Shown here: positions 25,670-34,326 of the stretch, piece by piece
How the letters are laid out: the number at the start of each line of letters is the position of its first letter
How positions within the stretch are numbered: position 1 is the first letter of the stretch
Assembly: GCA_936940865.1 (NCBI GenBank)
Contig: CAKZJB010000060.1
Span: forward strand, 1-36,838
From: an uncultured Asticcacaulis sp.
GTDB taxonomy: Bacteria > Pseudomonadota > Alphaproteobacteria > Caulobacterales > Caulobacteraceae
Length of the DNA: 36,838 nucleotides
Direction: 5' to 3'
Position numbers and translations under genes: made by a program
The notes under the pieces: generated by a model
Database searches by the model: none
What the model was told of the DNA's origin: nothing
Seen by the model: only the letters and a program-made list of their open reading frames with translations

Positions 25670-26937
25670 GCGCCCGCCTCACCCGTAATCGAGCGTTTGC
25701 GATGGGTGATGAACAGCCATGCCAGCCCCAGGATGGCGACAATGATCACGGCATAGAGCTTATGCGCAAGGTCTTCGTGACCGGCGAACCACGGATCGAC
25801 GACGTATTTGACCAGGTTGAAGACGTAATAGCTGACGGCGAAGACCGACAGGCCCTCGACCAGGTGCGACAGCTTCATCTGCAGCTTCGAGCGCAGGTCC
25901 ATGCTTTTCAAAAGCTCCTGGTTCTGCATCTCCAGGCTGATCGAAATGCGGGCTCGCAACAGGTCGCTGACGCGGCCGAGGCGCTGCGACAGGTCGTCGA
26001 GCCGTTTCGACGCCGCCTCGCACGTGCGCATGGCAGGCTGCAAACGGCGCTCGATGAAGGTCTGCATTGTCGAGAAGCCTTCGACGCGGGCTTCGCGCAG
26101 GCCGGCAAGCCGGTCGTGGACCAATTGTGCATAGGCCTCGGTCGCGCCCTGGCGATAACGCACCGAGGTCACGCGGTGTTCGACCTCGGCCGACAGGGCC
26201 ATCAGCCGGTCGAGGATCTGTTGCTGCGACGCGGCCTGCCCCGCCATGTCCGACGTGATGGCATTGAGGCGCGTCTCCGCGTCCTTCAGCCACCCCATCA
26301 GGTCGCGCGCCACGGGGAAGCCCAGAAGCGCCAGTTTGCGGTAATGGCCGATCTCGATCAGGCTTTGCAGCAACCGCGACAGCTCGTCGTTGCGCAGGCC
26401 CTTGTCCTGGACATAGATACGCCCTGCCCCGCCCTCGTGCATGCGGAAATCCGACCATATGCGCGCGTGGCCGTCGAAGACGTCGCAGCACACAGCCGTC
26501 GTCAGATCGATATGGGCTTGCAGCGCCTGGGGCTTGGGGGCGTGCGGCAGGACGACGATTTCGACGCTGCGGAAGACAGAGCCCGGCGCGCCATGGAGCC
26601 AATGAAAATCCTCGGTACGGAGGCTGCAAAAACCGAAATTGTTGCGCAGCAAGACCTGGGTTTTGCCCGACGTCGAAAAGGCCAGGTAGGTCGAAAATTC
26701 GCCGTGGCGCTCCCAGATCGAGCCCCCTGTGCCGGTGATTTCCGCGTGGCGCCCGCGGTCGAAATCGTCGTCTTGGGCCAAGCTCGCGATCCATTGGCTT
26801 TCCGCCGCGCGGTCGGTGTCGGGGACGAGATAGACCCAGGAGCGCAGCACCACCGGCGCGGTGAAGATCGGGATCGTCCGTTCGTGCATCAGGTCGCTCA
26901 AGGGACGTCGCAGGGCGTGGTCGGCAGGTCGGCTCAT
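25666..26937 (-). CDS. DUF3422 family membrane-anchored protein
   Basis: The 423-residue protein matches DUF3422. The N-terminal half shows ERHGEFSTYLAFS. The helical middle (about 220-350) has VTSVRYRQGATEAYAQLVHD and AMRTCEAASKRLDDLSQRLG. Two C-terminal membrane helices follow (FAVSYYVFNLVKYVV and LYAVIIVAILGLAWLFI), after the family mark LVEGLSVFAVSYY. The function is unknown. The long coiled helices may make an oligomer. The ATG at 26937 is chosen; a GTG at 26995-26997 would add 20 residues without support. It starts the DUF3422-astacin-cupin operon. Its promoter must lie in 26938-27046. Confidence 0.88.
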   Translation of the reverse strand: MSRPADHALRRPLSDLMHERTIPIFTAPVVLRSWVYLVPDTDRAAESQWIASLAQDDDFDRGRHAEITGTGGSIWERHGEFSTYLAFSTSGKTQVLLRNNFGFCSLRTEDFHWLHGAPGSVFRSVEIVVLPHAPKPQALQAHIDLTTAVCCDVFDGHARIWSDFRMHEGGAGRIYVQDKGLRNDELSRLLQSLIEIGHYRKLALLGFPVARDLMGWLKDAETRLNAITSDMAGQAASQQQILDRLMALSAEVEHRVTSVRYRQGATEAYAQLVHDRLAGLREARVEGFSTMQTFIERRLQPAMRTCEAASKRLDDLSQRLGRVSDLLRARISISLEMQNQELLKSMDLRSKLQMKLSHLVEGLSVFAVSYYVFNLVKYVVDPWFAGHEDLAHKLYAVIIVAILGLAWLFITHRKRSITGEAGA

Positions 26938-27046
26938 CGGAGGTCTCGTGGCATGTTTTTGCGTACCGTAACCGATGGCGGGCGTCCGTGGGATCACTTC
27001 GTGCGTCTTGTAATTACACGGGTTGTGTCCGTGGAAGTCGACACAA

Positions 27047-27168
27047 GATACCCCTCCACCGCTTCGCGGTCCCCCTCCCCATTTTCAATGGGGAGGAGAA
27101 ATTCGTACTCGTTTCTCCTCCCTACGCGGAGCGTGGGGAGGGGGACCGCGAAGCGGTGGAGGGGTATC
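27047..27168. repeat. Long nested palindrome, family 2 variant
   Basis: Outer arms of 34 bases (27047-27080 and 27135-27168) are perfectly complementary. Inside lie a second pair, GGGAGGAGAAA with TTTCTCCTCCC (27091-27101 and 27112-27122), and a small CCCCATTTTCAATGGGG hairpin. The segment CGCGGTCCCCCTCCCCATT is shared with the repeat at 2467-2650. It begins 13 bases after the GH115 stop and may terminate or protect that transcript. It would form a large cruciform. Confidence 0.9.
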
Positions 27169-27180
27169 TTTCCGGCCGAG

Positions 27181-29706
27181 TTATCTCGCTGTCGCGCTCT
27201 CCGGCGGGCCGAGATAGGTCGGGGTCACGTCGCCCGTTTCCAGCACTACCCGTTCCAGCACCACATTGCCGTCGATGCGGTAAACCTTGATCGTATGCTT
27301 GCCGGCCGACAGCCCTTTGACCGGCAGGCTGAGGATATGGATATTGTTCGACACCGCCGCGTTCCAGTCCGGCTTGTCGGGCCTGAGATCGAAGCCCAGC
27401 GTCTCCGCCGGGCGGTCGTCGATGGCGGCGGCGATGCGCAAGCCGCCCTTGCCCGCCGTATCGAGTGTCGGCGCCAGGTAGAGCTTCAGCGTCGCATCGC
27501 CCGCCTTCTGCGTCTTCACATCGTATTCCAGCCGGACACCGTCGGCGACCGTCGTCGCGGACGCGGCCTGCGGCAGGGAAATCACCGACGACAGCGTCCG
27601 GCCGAGATTGGGAATGACCTGCCAGCGCACGGCCTTGCCATCCACCTTGCGGGCAAAGTGCTCAGCTTCGATGGCAACACCGTGCTCTCCGCCCAAGAAG
27701 GGCTTGCCCTTCACGGGCTTGGAGTCGTCGTTGATCCATATCTCATCTCTGAACCGCTTGTCCGACGTCTTGACGTCTTGCCCCGACAACAGTCCAGGCA
27801 TCACATCGGCGTCCGGCTGTTGCCAGCCGGTATAGCCGATGTGCGTCTGGTCCATCATGTGGTTCCATTTGCCGCCGAGCAGCCCGTTATACTGCGCGCT
27901 CAGCGCCTTGTCGGTGACGAAATCGGCCTTTGCCGCCGCCGCTTCGCTATCCGCCAGCTCCCAGTGCTCCGGGTTGATCCTGTGGTTCATCGCTACGTGC
28001 GTGTAGAGGTCGTAGAGGTTGGCGCCGGCCTTTACGGGATGCTCGACCAGTTGGAACCACGCCGCGTCATAGGCCCTGGGGAGCGCTTTCCTGATGCTGT
28101 CGGTGCGGCGGCTCAATTGGCCATAGTCCTGACTGGCGCCGCCCAGATCCTGATAGGTCTCGAACAGCTTGCCATCGAGCAGTTCCGGCTTCCGGCGTGC
28201 ATTGTATTGCGAATACCGCGTCAGGATGTCACCGATCTCGGCTGCATGCGCGGCCCCGAACTGCTGCCCGGCCCAGGTTTTCGGGTACGCCTGCAACGCC
28301 TCGGGCGTCATCGCCTTGGGGTTCCACGCCATGTCGAGGAAGAAGCTCAACGGAAATTCCATCGGCTTGATATCGCCGACATTGACGATCCACAGGCGGT
28401 CGGCGCCGGTCTCGTACGCCAGCTCCATCTGCTGCCAGGTCTTTTCGATCTGGTTGGTGTTGATCCACTTGTAGTTCCGGGGCCCGCCGACATAGTCGAA
28501 GTGGTAATAGACGCCGTAGCCCCCTGCCCGCTTGGGCGCATTCGGGTCCGGCAGCCGGCGGATATCGCCCCAGTTGTCGTCCGAGAACAGCAAAGTCACG
28601 TCGTCCGGCACCTTCATGCCGTGGTCGTAATAGTCCTGGACCTCCTTGTACAAAGCCCAGACTTGCGGCGTCTGTTGCGGCGGCTTGCCTGTGACGTCGG
28701 CGATGATCTTGCGCTGGTCGGCGACGATCGTCTCCATCAGTTGCGTCGCCGTGCCTTCGCTCATCGGCTCGTCGCCGTCGCCGCGCATGCCGACGGTCAC
28801 CACGTATTCGTGCGCCTTCGCTCTCTCCATTCCCCCGCGCCAGAAGGTGCGTAAGGCTTCGGCATTCTTGGTATAGTCCCACTTGCCGCCGGTGACGCCC
28901 TGATCGGTATGGCGGTGCCATTCTTCCTGGGCGCGTGTCATCGGCTCGTGATGCGAGGTGCCCAGCACGATGCCGTAGTCGTCGGCGGTGTTGAGCGTTT
29001 CCGGATCATCGTCGGCGATCGCCTTGCCCCACATGGCGGGCCACAGGTAGTTGCCCTTGAGCCGCAGGTCGAGCTCGAAGACCTTTTCATAGAGCTTGTG
29101 ATTGATGCCGCCGAATTTTTCGCGCGCCCAGCCGCCGAACGACGGCTCTTCGTCATTGATGAAGAAGCCGCGATACCTGACCACCGGCTTGTCCATGCGC
29201 GAACCGGCGGCCACCGTCACGGTCGCACGATGTTCGACCGGCACGTCGGCCCACCAGTACCAGGGCGACACGCCCATCCTGGCCGAGATGTCGTAAGTCC
29301 CGTAAACCGCACCGCGCTTGTCGGCGCCGGCGATGACCAGCGCCTTGCCCACGCCCGGCACCGCCGTCACCGTCTGGCGGTAGGCTTCCCATTGGCCCTT
29401 GATGTCTGAGGCGATCACGCCCTGGGCCACCAGACCGTCGATGACGGACGAATGCCCGATCTCGCCGATAATGACGACAGGCCCTTTTGCATCCTTCAGG
29501 TCATGAATGACGACAGCGGGTTTCCCCGAAACCTTTTCGAGGTCCGAGGCAAAGTCCGTCGCCACGCGCTGCACCGGCGTTTCGGCGTCGGCATCGACAT
29601 AGACCATCGCCGGTTTGCCATTGGCGATCAGCGCAAACCCTGTTTTGGACGGCTTGAAATCGACGGCGCCCGCCGCCACGGTGGAAAGAACGAGCGCCGC
29701 GATCAT
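27181..29706 (-). CDS. GH115 family alpha-glucuronidase
   Basis: The 841-residue secreted protein (short signal MIAALVLSTVAAGAV) matches glycoside hydrolase family 115. That family removes 4-O-methyl-glucuronic acid side chains from polymeric xylan. Landmarks are GADKRGAVYGTYDISARMGV, the conserved FINDEEPSFGGWAREKFGG, the WPAMWGKAIADDDPETLNTA segment, ILTRYSQYNARRKPEL, and a C-terminal beta-sandwich beginning near GGEHGVAIEAEHFARKVDG. The length fits the family. It begins three bases after the SGNH stop, so GH3, SGNH and GH115 form one operon. It ends next to the long palindrome. I have not assigned catalytic residues. Confidence 0.95.
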   Translation of the reverse strand: MIAALVLSTVAAGAVDFKPSKTGFALIANGKPAMVYVDADAETPVQRVATDFASDLEKVSGKPAVVIHDLKDAKGPVVIIGEIGHSSVIDGLVAQGVIASDIKGQWEAYRQTVTAVPGVGKALVIAGADKRGAVYGTYDISARMGVSPWYWWADVPVEHRATVTVAAGSRMDKPVVRYRGFFINDEEPSFGGWAREKFGGINHKLYEKVFELDLRLKGNYLWPAMWGKAIADDDPETLNTADDYGIVLGTSHHEPMTRAQEEWHRHTDQGVTGGKWDYTKNAEALRTFWRGGMERAKAHEYVVTVGMRGDGDEPMSEGTATQLMETIVADQRKIIADVTGKPPQQTPQVWALYKEVQDYYDHGMKVPDDVTLLFSDDNWGDIRRLPDPNAPKRAGGYGVYYHFDYVGGPRNYKWINTNQIEKTWQQMELAYETGADRLWIVNVGDIKPMEFPLSFFLDMAWNPKAMTPEALQAYPKTWAGQQFGAAHAAEIGDILTRYSQYNARRKPELLDGKLFETYQDLGGASQDYGQLSRRTDSIRKALPRAYDAAWFQLVEHPVKAGANLYDLYTHVAMNHRINPEHWELADSEAAAAKADFVTDKALSAQYNGLLGGKWNHMMDQTHIGYTGWQQPDADVMPGLLSGQDVKTSDKRFRDEIWINDDSKPVKGKPFLGGEHGVAIEAEHFARKVDGKAVRWQVIPNLGRTLSSVISLPQAASATTVADGVRLEYDVKTQKAGDATLKLYLAPTLDTAGKGGLRIAAAIDDRPAETLGFDLRPDKPDWNAAVSNNIHILSLPVKGLSAGKHTIKVYRIDGNVVLERVVLETGDVTPTYLGPPESATAR

Positions 29707-29709
29707 GGG

Positions 29710-30540
29710 CTATCCCCTCAAGGCTGTTTTCACCGCCGCCAGCAGGACCGGCGCCATGGCGGCGTAGCCGGCGGCATTGGGGTGGACGCTGTCGCCATTG
29801 ATGCCAAGCTCGGGCTTCAGGCCGCCGTCCGGGCCCTGCAGCACCGGCCAGTAGTCGGCATAGACCAGCTTTTGCCGGGCGCACGTCGCCTTGATCCACT
29901 CGTTCAGCGCCTTGATGGTCTGAAGCGGATTGCCGCGCGACGGCCGCCAGGCGAAGCTGGTGGCCGGCGGCACCGATCCGACGATGACCTTCATGCCCGC
30001 AGCCTTGGCCAGCGTAATCATGGCCGACAGGTTGCCGGTGGTAATCGCCGGGTCGTAGGGATCCTGGTTTTCGGCGATGTCGTTGGTGCCGGCCAGGATG
30101 TGGACGACGCGCGGTTTCAGCGCCAGGACTTCGGGCGGAAACCGGACCAGCATCTGGGCGGTGACCTGCCCGGAAATGCCGCGCCCGATCATGCCGTTGG
30201 CGTCGAAGAAGCCGTTGCCGTGTTCCGGACGCGCCCAGTTGTCGGTGATGGAATCGCCCATCATGACCACGGTGCGCGCGGCCGGCGCCAGCGCCAGGGC
30301 ATCGATGTTGGCCTGGCGATAGCGCTTGAGGTTCGCCCAGTCGATATTGGGCGACGGCGGCGGAGGCGGCGCCTGGACCGCGCGCGCCGCGTCGGACGGC
30401 TCGGGCGGCGTGGCGGGGCTCGCTTCCGGGACCTGGGTAGATGGTGTCGCCGCCTGTCCTGTCGTCTGGGCCGCGGCCTGTCCGGCCAAAATCGCGCCGC
30501 CGGCCACAAGGCCGCCGGTCAGAAGCATTCGCCTGTCCAT
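29710..30540 (-). CDS. Tat-exported SGNH/GDSL hydrolase, probable acetylxylan esterase
   Basis: The 276-residue protein opens MDRRMLLTGG, a twin-arginine type signal, followed by a proline-rich linker (about 32-65). The SGNH blocks are present: GDS with Ser97, GRGISGQ (119-125), GTND with Asn153, and DSVHPN with Asp250 and His253. Xylan O-acetyl removal is the most likely job because it sits between GH3 and GH115, but activity on other esters cannot be excluded. The stop is three bases before the GH115 start. A CGGAG site precedes the ATG. The gap to GH3 is 13 bases. Confidence 0.88.
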   Translation of the reverse strand: MDRRMLLTGGLVAGGAILAGQAAAQTTGQAATPSTQVPEASPATPPEPSDAARAVQAPPPPPSPNIDWANLKRYRQANIDALALAPAARTVVMMGDSITDNWARPEHGNGFFDANGMIGRGISGQVTAQMLVRFPPEVLALKPRVVHILAGTNDIAENQDPYDPAITTGNLSAMITLAKAAGMKVIVGSVPPATSFAWRPSRGNPLQTIKALNEWIKATCARQKLVYADYWPVLQGPDGGLKPELGINGDSVHPNAAGYAAMAPVLLAAVKTALRG

Positions 30541-30553
30541 CGTCTATCTCCGA

Positions 30554-32974
30554 TTAAGCGACCGTCAGCGTCGCCGATTTCAGGTCGACGCTATTCGGTC
30601 CCGCGAAGATGGTAAAGGTCCCCGGTTCGACAACGCGCTGCATATCGGCGTTATAGAAGCGCAGATCGGCCGGCGTGATGGTGAAGCTGACCGTCTGCTT
30701 GGCGCCGGCATCCAGCGTGATGCGCTTGAAGTGCTTCAGTTCCAGCACCGGGCGCGTGACCGAAGACACATCGTCGCGGATATAGAGCTGCACGACCTCG
30801 TCGCCCCTGACCTTGCCGGTATTGGCCACGTCGATCTCGACCGTCACGCTGTCGGCCGCGCCGATGGTCGACTTGGCCAGGCGCGGCGCCGAGATGTCGA
30901 AGGTCGTGTAGGAAAGCCCGAAACCGAACGGATAGAGCGGCTTGGTCGTGCCGTCGAGATAGCCGCGGCGCGCCGAGGGCTTGTAGTTGTAGAAGATCGG
31001 CAGCTGGCCGACGTTGCGCGCGATGCTGACCGGCAGCTTGCCGCCCGGATTGGCGCGGCCGAACAGGATGTCGGCGGCGGCGAGCCCCGTTTCCTGGCCC
31101 ATGTACCAGCCTTCGATGATGGCGTCGGCGCGTTCGGCCAGGAGGTTGATCGACAGCGGACGGCCGTTGAGCAGGAAGACCACGGTCGGCTTGCCCAGGT
31201 CGAAGATGGCGCGGGCCAGGTCGTTCTGCTGACCGATCAGGTCCAGCGACTGACGGTCGCCCAGGTGGTTGTCGGCCCAGGCTTCGCGCGAGGTCTGTTC
31301 ATTGTCGCCCAGCACCATCAGGATGGTGTCGGCGGATTTCGCCGCCTCGACCGCCTCCGCGATGAGTTTGGCATTGACCTCGGGCGGGGTGAAGTTGACC
31401 TTGTCCTGGCCCCAGATGCGCTGTTCGGTCAGGCGCACGCCTTCGCGATAATCGACGCTGAAGCCGCCCGCCCTGGCCTCGGCGGTGACGCCGTCGAGGA
31501 TCGAGACGACATGGCGCGGCACGTCGGAATAGCCGCCGATCGGCGTATCCTTGGCGTGGTGGCCCAGCACCAGCAGCTTGCCGATCTTTTTCGGATTGAA
31601 GGGCAGGACACCCTTGTCGTTTTTCAGCAGGACGACCGTCCTGGTGGCCGCCTCGCGTGCCAGCGCCACGGCGTCCGGCGTCGCCGTCAGGGCGTCGGCC
31701 TTCGACGCGTCGCAATACGGGTTTTCGAAAAGACCGCCCTCGAACTTGACCTGAAGGATACGCTTCACGATGGCGTCGATCTCGGCCTCGCTGACGCGGC
31801 CGGCTTTCACCAGGTCGACCAGCTTCGAATAGGACTGGTCGTCGGGCGTTTCGATGTCGACCCCGGCCTTGACTGCGCGGAAGGCGGCTTCGGTATCATC
31901 GACCACCAGGTGGTGGCGCGTGATCATCTCATGGATGGCGAAGTAGTCGGAGACCGTGACGCCCTTGAAACCCCATTCGCCACGCAGGATGGTAGTCAAC
32001 AACCACTTGTTGGCGTGCGAAGGGATGCCGTCGATTTCGTTGTACGACGGCATGACGGCGCGGATATTGGTTTCCTTGACGATGGTTTCGAACGGCGGGA
32101 AGAAGTCTTCGCGCAGGATTCGCTCCGAAATCTCGGCCGGGCCGACATTGGTGCCGCTTTCGGGCTGGCCGTGGCCGGTCATGTGCTTAAGCGTGGCGAA
32201 CACCTTGTCCTTGGCCAGCGGCAGGGTCTCGCCCTGGAAGCCGATGACGGCCGCCTTGCCCATCTGGGCCGCCAGGTGCGGATCTTCGCCGTAGGTCTCC
32301 TCGATGCGGCCCCAGCGCGGTTCGCGCGCCACGTCGACCACGGGCGCCAGCGCCAGGTTGGCGCCGCGGGCGCGCATTTCGCGCGCGGCCACGCTGAAGA
32401 TGCGCGTCGCCAGATCGGGATCGAACGAAGACGCCAGGCCGATGGCCTGCGGGAAGGAGGTCGCGTCGCGCGCCACATAGCCGTGCAGGCTTTCTTCGTG
32501 CAGGATCAGCGGGATACCGAGGCGCGTCTGTTCGACCGCCCATTTTTGCGCGGCATTGACGTAGTCGGCGGTCTCTTTCGCATTGCGGTTCGGCACCGCG
32601 CCGTTGTCGCCGGCGCCGGTCGCCACATTGACGCCGACACGGTCGGACGGGCGGGCGATCATGCCGAGCCCGTTGGGATATTTCGCCTGCGCCTTGGCGG
32701 CGTCGAAGTCGCCCTTCGGCGTCTGGATCGCGCCTTTCTGCTGCCAGACGCACTGCATCTGCGCGACCTTTTCCTCCAGCGTCATGCGGCCGAGCAGGTC
32801 GGCAACGCGCGCCTCGACCGGCTGGGTCGCATCCTTGTACAACGGCCTGTCGGCAGCGGCCTTGGCCGGCTTCGGCTTGGCGATGGCATGCCCGGTGGCG
32901 CCAAGAACCAGCGCCAGGCTGGATGCGCCGGTGGTGACGGCACGGCGCGACAAGCCCTGCTTGCGTTGAGACAT
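30554..32974 (-). CDS. GH3 beta-xylosidase or beta-glucosidase, Tat-exported
   Basis: The 806-residue enzyme has a twin-arginine signal (SRRAVTTGASSLALVLG), the GH3 N-terminal barrel, a C-terminal domain and a fibronectin-like end (RPVLELKHFKRITLDAG). The nucleophile is Asp343 in GVTVSDYFAI. The acid/base is probably Glu564 in TSREAW. KHMTGHGQPESG and the GEDPHL segment are conserved. Context suggests xylo-oligosaccharides as substrate, though beta-glucosidase activity is possible. The ATG at 32974 follows GGGAGA; the frame from 33079 lies in promoter DNA. It heads the minus-strand operon. Confidence 0.94.
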   Translation of the reverse strand: MSQRKQGLSRRAVTTGASSLALVLGATGHAIAKPKPAKAAADRPLYKDATQPVEARVADLLGRMTLEEKVAQMQCVWQQKGAIQTPKGDFDAAKAQAKYPNGLGMIARPSDRVGVNVATGAGDNGAVPNRNAKETADYVNAAQKWAVEQTRLGIPLILHEESLHGYVARDATSFPQAIGLASSFDPDLATRIFSVAAREMRARGANLALAPVVDVAREPRWGRIEETYGEDPHLAAQMGKAAVIGFQGETLPLAKDKVFATLKHMTGHGQPESGTNVGPAEISERILREDFFPPFETIVKETNIRAVMPSYNEIDGIPSHANKWLLTTILRGEWGFKGVTVSDYFAIHEMITRHHLVVDDTEAAFRAVKAGVDIETPDDQSYSKLVDLVKAGRVSEAEIDAIVKRILQVKFEGGLFENPYCDASKADALTATPDAVALAREAATRTVVLLKNDKGVLPFNPKKIGKLLVLGHHAKDTPIGGYSDVPRHVVSILDGVTAEARAGGFSVDYREGVRLTEQRIWGQDKVNFTPPEVNAKLIAEAVEAAKSADTILMVLGDNEQTSREAWADNHLGDRQSLDLIGQQNDLARAIFDLGKPTVVFLLNGRPLSINLLAERADAIIEGWYMGQETGLAAADILFGRANPGGKLPVSIARNVGQLPIFYNYKPSARRGYLDGTTKPLYPFGFGLSYTTFDISAPRLAKSTIGAADSVTVEIDVANTGKVRGDEVVQLYIRDDVSSVTRPVLELKHFKRITLDAGAKQTVSFTITPADLRFYNADMQRVVEPGTFTIFAGPNSVDLKSATLTVA

Positions 32975-33207
32975 GGTCGAGTTCTCCCTGTTCTTCGGTA
33001 CGATCCTCGGACGGGACCGCTTGAAACGGGCCTCCACCGTCAACGGCGGACGCACGCATGACAATGTTGGAAGCGTCACAATTAACCGATTCCTATGAAA
33101 TCGGCGAAAACATATGACGGTTGGAGAAATCCGCCGCTCTTCATTGACGCCCTACCCCAACGGTGACATTGTTAGCGGTAACAGCAAAAAAGACAACAGG
33201 GAGAACG
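32975..33207. promoter_or_regulatory. Divergent promoter of the xylan locus with LacI/XylR-type palindrome
   Basis: The shared region for GH3 and GH10 has a palindrome TGTTAGCGGTAACA at 33170-33183, arms TGTTA and TAACA, close to the 14-base XylR operator known from Caulobacter (a LacI-family repressor site). It lies 24 bases before the GH10 ATG. A weaker partly similar stretch, TGACAATGTTGGAAGCGTCA, is at about 33059-33078. Xylose-type induction is inferred from this similarity. Confidence 0.6.
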
Positions 33208-34326
33208 ATGACCTACTCGAAAAATGATCTGACCCGCCGGTCCGCCCTTGGCCTGATGGCCGCCGGCGCGGCTGCCGCCGCCATGCCCGCCTTCGCGGAC
33301 AGCCCCTCCCTGGCCGACCTGGCGCGCGCCAAGGGCCTGCGATTCGGTACGGCCGTACCCGCCGGGCGGGGCGGCGTGTCCGATCCCGACGTGGCGGCTT
33401 TGATTGCGCGCGAATGCAACATCCTCGTGCCCGAAAACGAGCTCAAGATGTACGTCACGCACAACAACAATGCGACCGACTACAATTTCGGCCCGGGCGA
33501 CGCCATCCTGGCCTTTGCCAAGGCGCACGACATCGCCATGCGCGGCCACAACCTGTTCTGGGCGCGCGACGAATTCACGCCGCAGTGGCTGAAATCCTAC
33601 GACTTCGGACCCAATCCGAAAGTCGCCGCCGAAAAGCTGCTGCGCGACTATATCGCCACCGTCGCCGACCACTACGGCACCGCCCTCACCTCGTGGGACG
33701 TGGTCAACGAAACGATCGATCCCAAGACCGGCAAGGTGCGCGACAACGCCTTTTCGCGCGTGCTGGGCATGGACGCCCTGCGCATCGCCTATGAGGCGAC
33801 GCGCGTGCACCTGCCGCACATGCAACTGGTCTATAACGACTATATGGGCTGGGAAACGGGCGGCGAAGTCCACCGCGACGGCGTCATCACGCTGCTGCGC
33901 TGGTTCCGCGACAACCATGTGCCGGTCGATGCGCTGGGCCTGCAAAGCCACCTGGGCACCGACCACGACGTAACGCTCGGCAACGTCAAGGCGTGGACGG
34001 ACTTCCTGAATACCGCCACCGGCCTGGGCTACGACCTGCTGATTACCGAGTTCGACGTCAACGATCGCCACGTGCAGGGCACGATCGCCGAACGCGACGC
34101 CGTGGTTGCGAAGATCGGCCGTGAATATCTCGACCTCTGCCTGTCCTATAAACAGACAAAAGATGTCTTGGCGTGGGGCATCACGGACCGCTATAGCTGG
34201 CTGCAAGGATTCACTCCGCGCGACGACAAGCAGCCCCTGCGCCCCGCCCCCTTCGACGCCGATTTCAAGCCGAAGCCGCTGACCGCTGCCATCGCCGACG
34301 CCTTCAAGGCCGCCTCGCCCCGATGA
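33208..34326 (+). CDS. GH10 endo-1,4-beta-xylanase, Tat-exported
   Basis: The 372-residue enzyme has a twin-arginine signal (TRRSALGLMAAGAAAAAM) and a single GH10 barrel. It cuts internal xylan links. The acid/base is Glu168 in WDVVNETI and the nucleophile is Glu281 in LITEFDVND. ENELKMY, MRGHNLFWA and WGITDRYSW are family segments. The ATG at 33208 follows CAGGGAG; the longer frame from 33163 reads through the operator. It overlaps the GH43 gene by four bases (ATGA), so the two are co-translated. Confidence 0.96.
   Translation: MTYSKNDLTRRSALGLMAAGAAAAAMPAFADSPSLADLARAKGLRFGTAVPAGRGGVSDPDVAALIARECNILVPENELKMYVTHNNNATDYNFGPGDAILAFAKAHDIAMRGHNLFWARDEFTPQWLKSYDFGPNPKVAAEKLLRDYIATVADHYGTALTSWDVVNETIDPKTGKVRDNAFSRVLGMDALRIAYEATRVHLPHMQLVYNDYMGWETGGEVHRDGVITLLRWFRDNHVPVDALGLQSHLGTDHDVTLGNVKAWTDFLNTATGLGYDLLITEFDVNDRHVQGTIAERDAVVAKIGREYLDLCLSYKQTKDVLAWGITDRYSWLQGFTPRDDKQPLRPAPFDADFKPKPLTAAIADAFKAASPR

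Noticed and set aside
25702-28854. Plus-strand open frame of over 1000 codons opposite DUF3422 and GH115
   Set aside because: It crosses two confident minus-strand genes and a palindromic repeat and has the composition of an antisense shadow.
30326-33061. Plus-strand open frame of over 900 codons opposite GH3
   Set aside because: It is the antisense image of the GH3 gene, with no domain features of its own.
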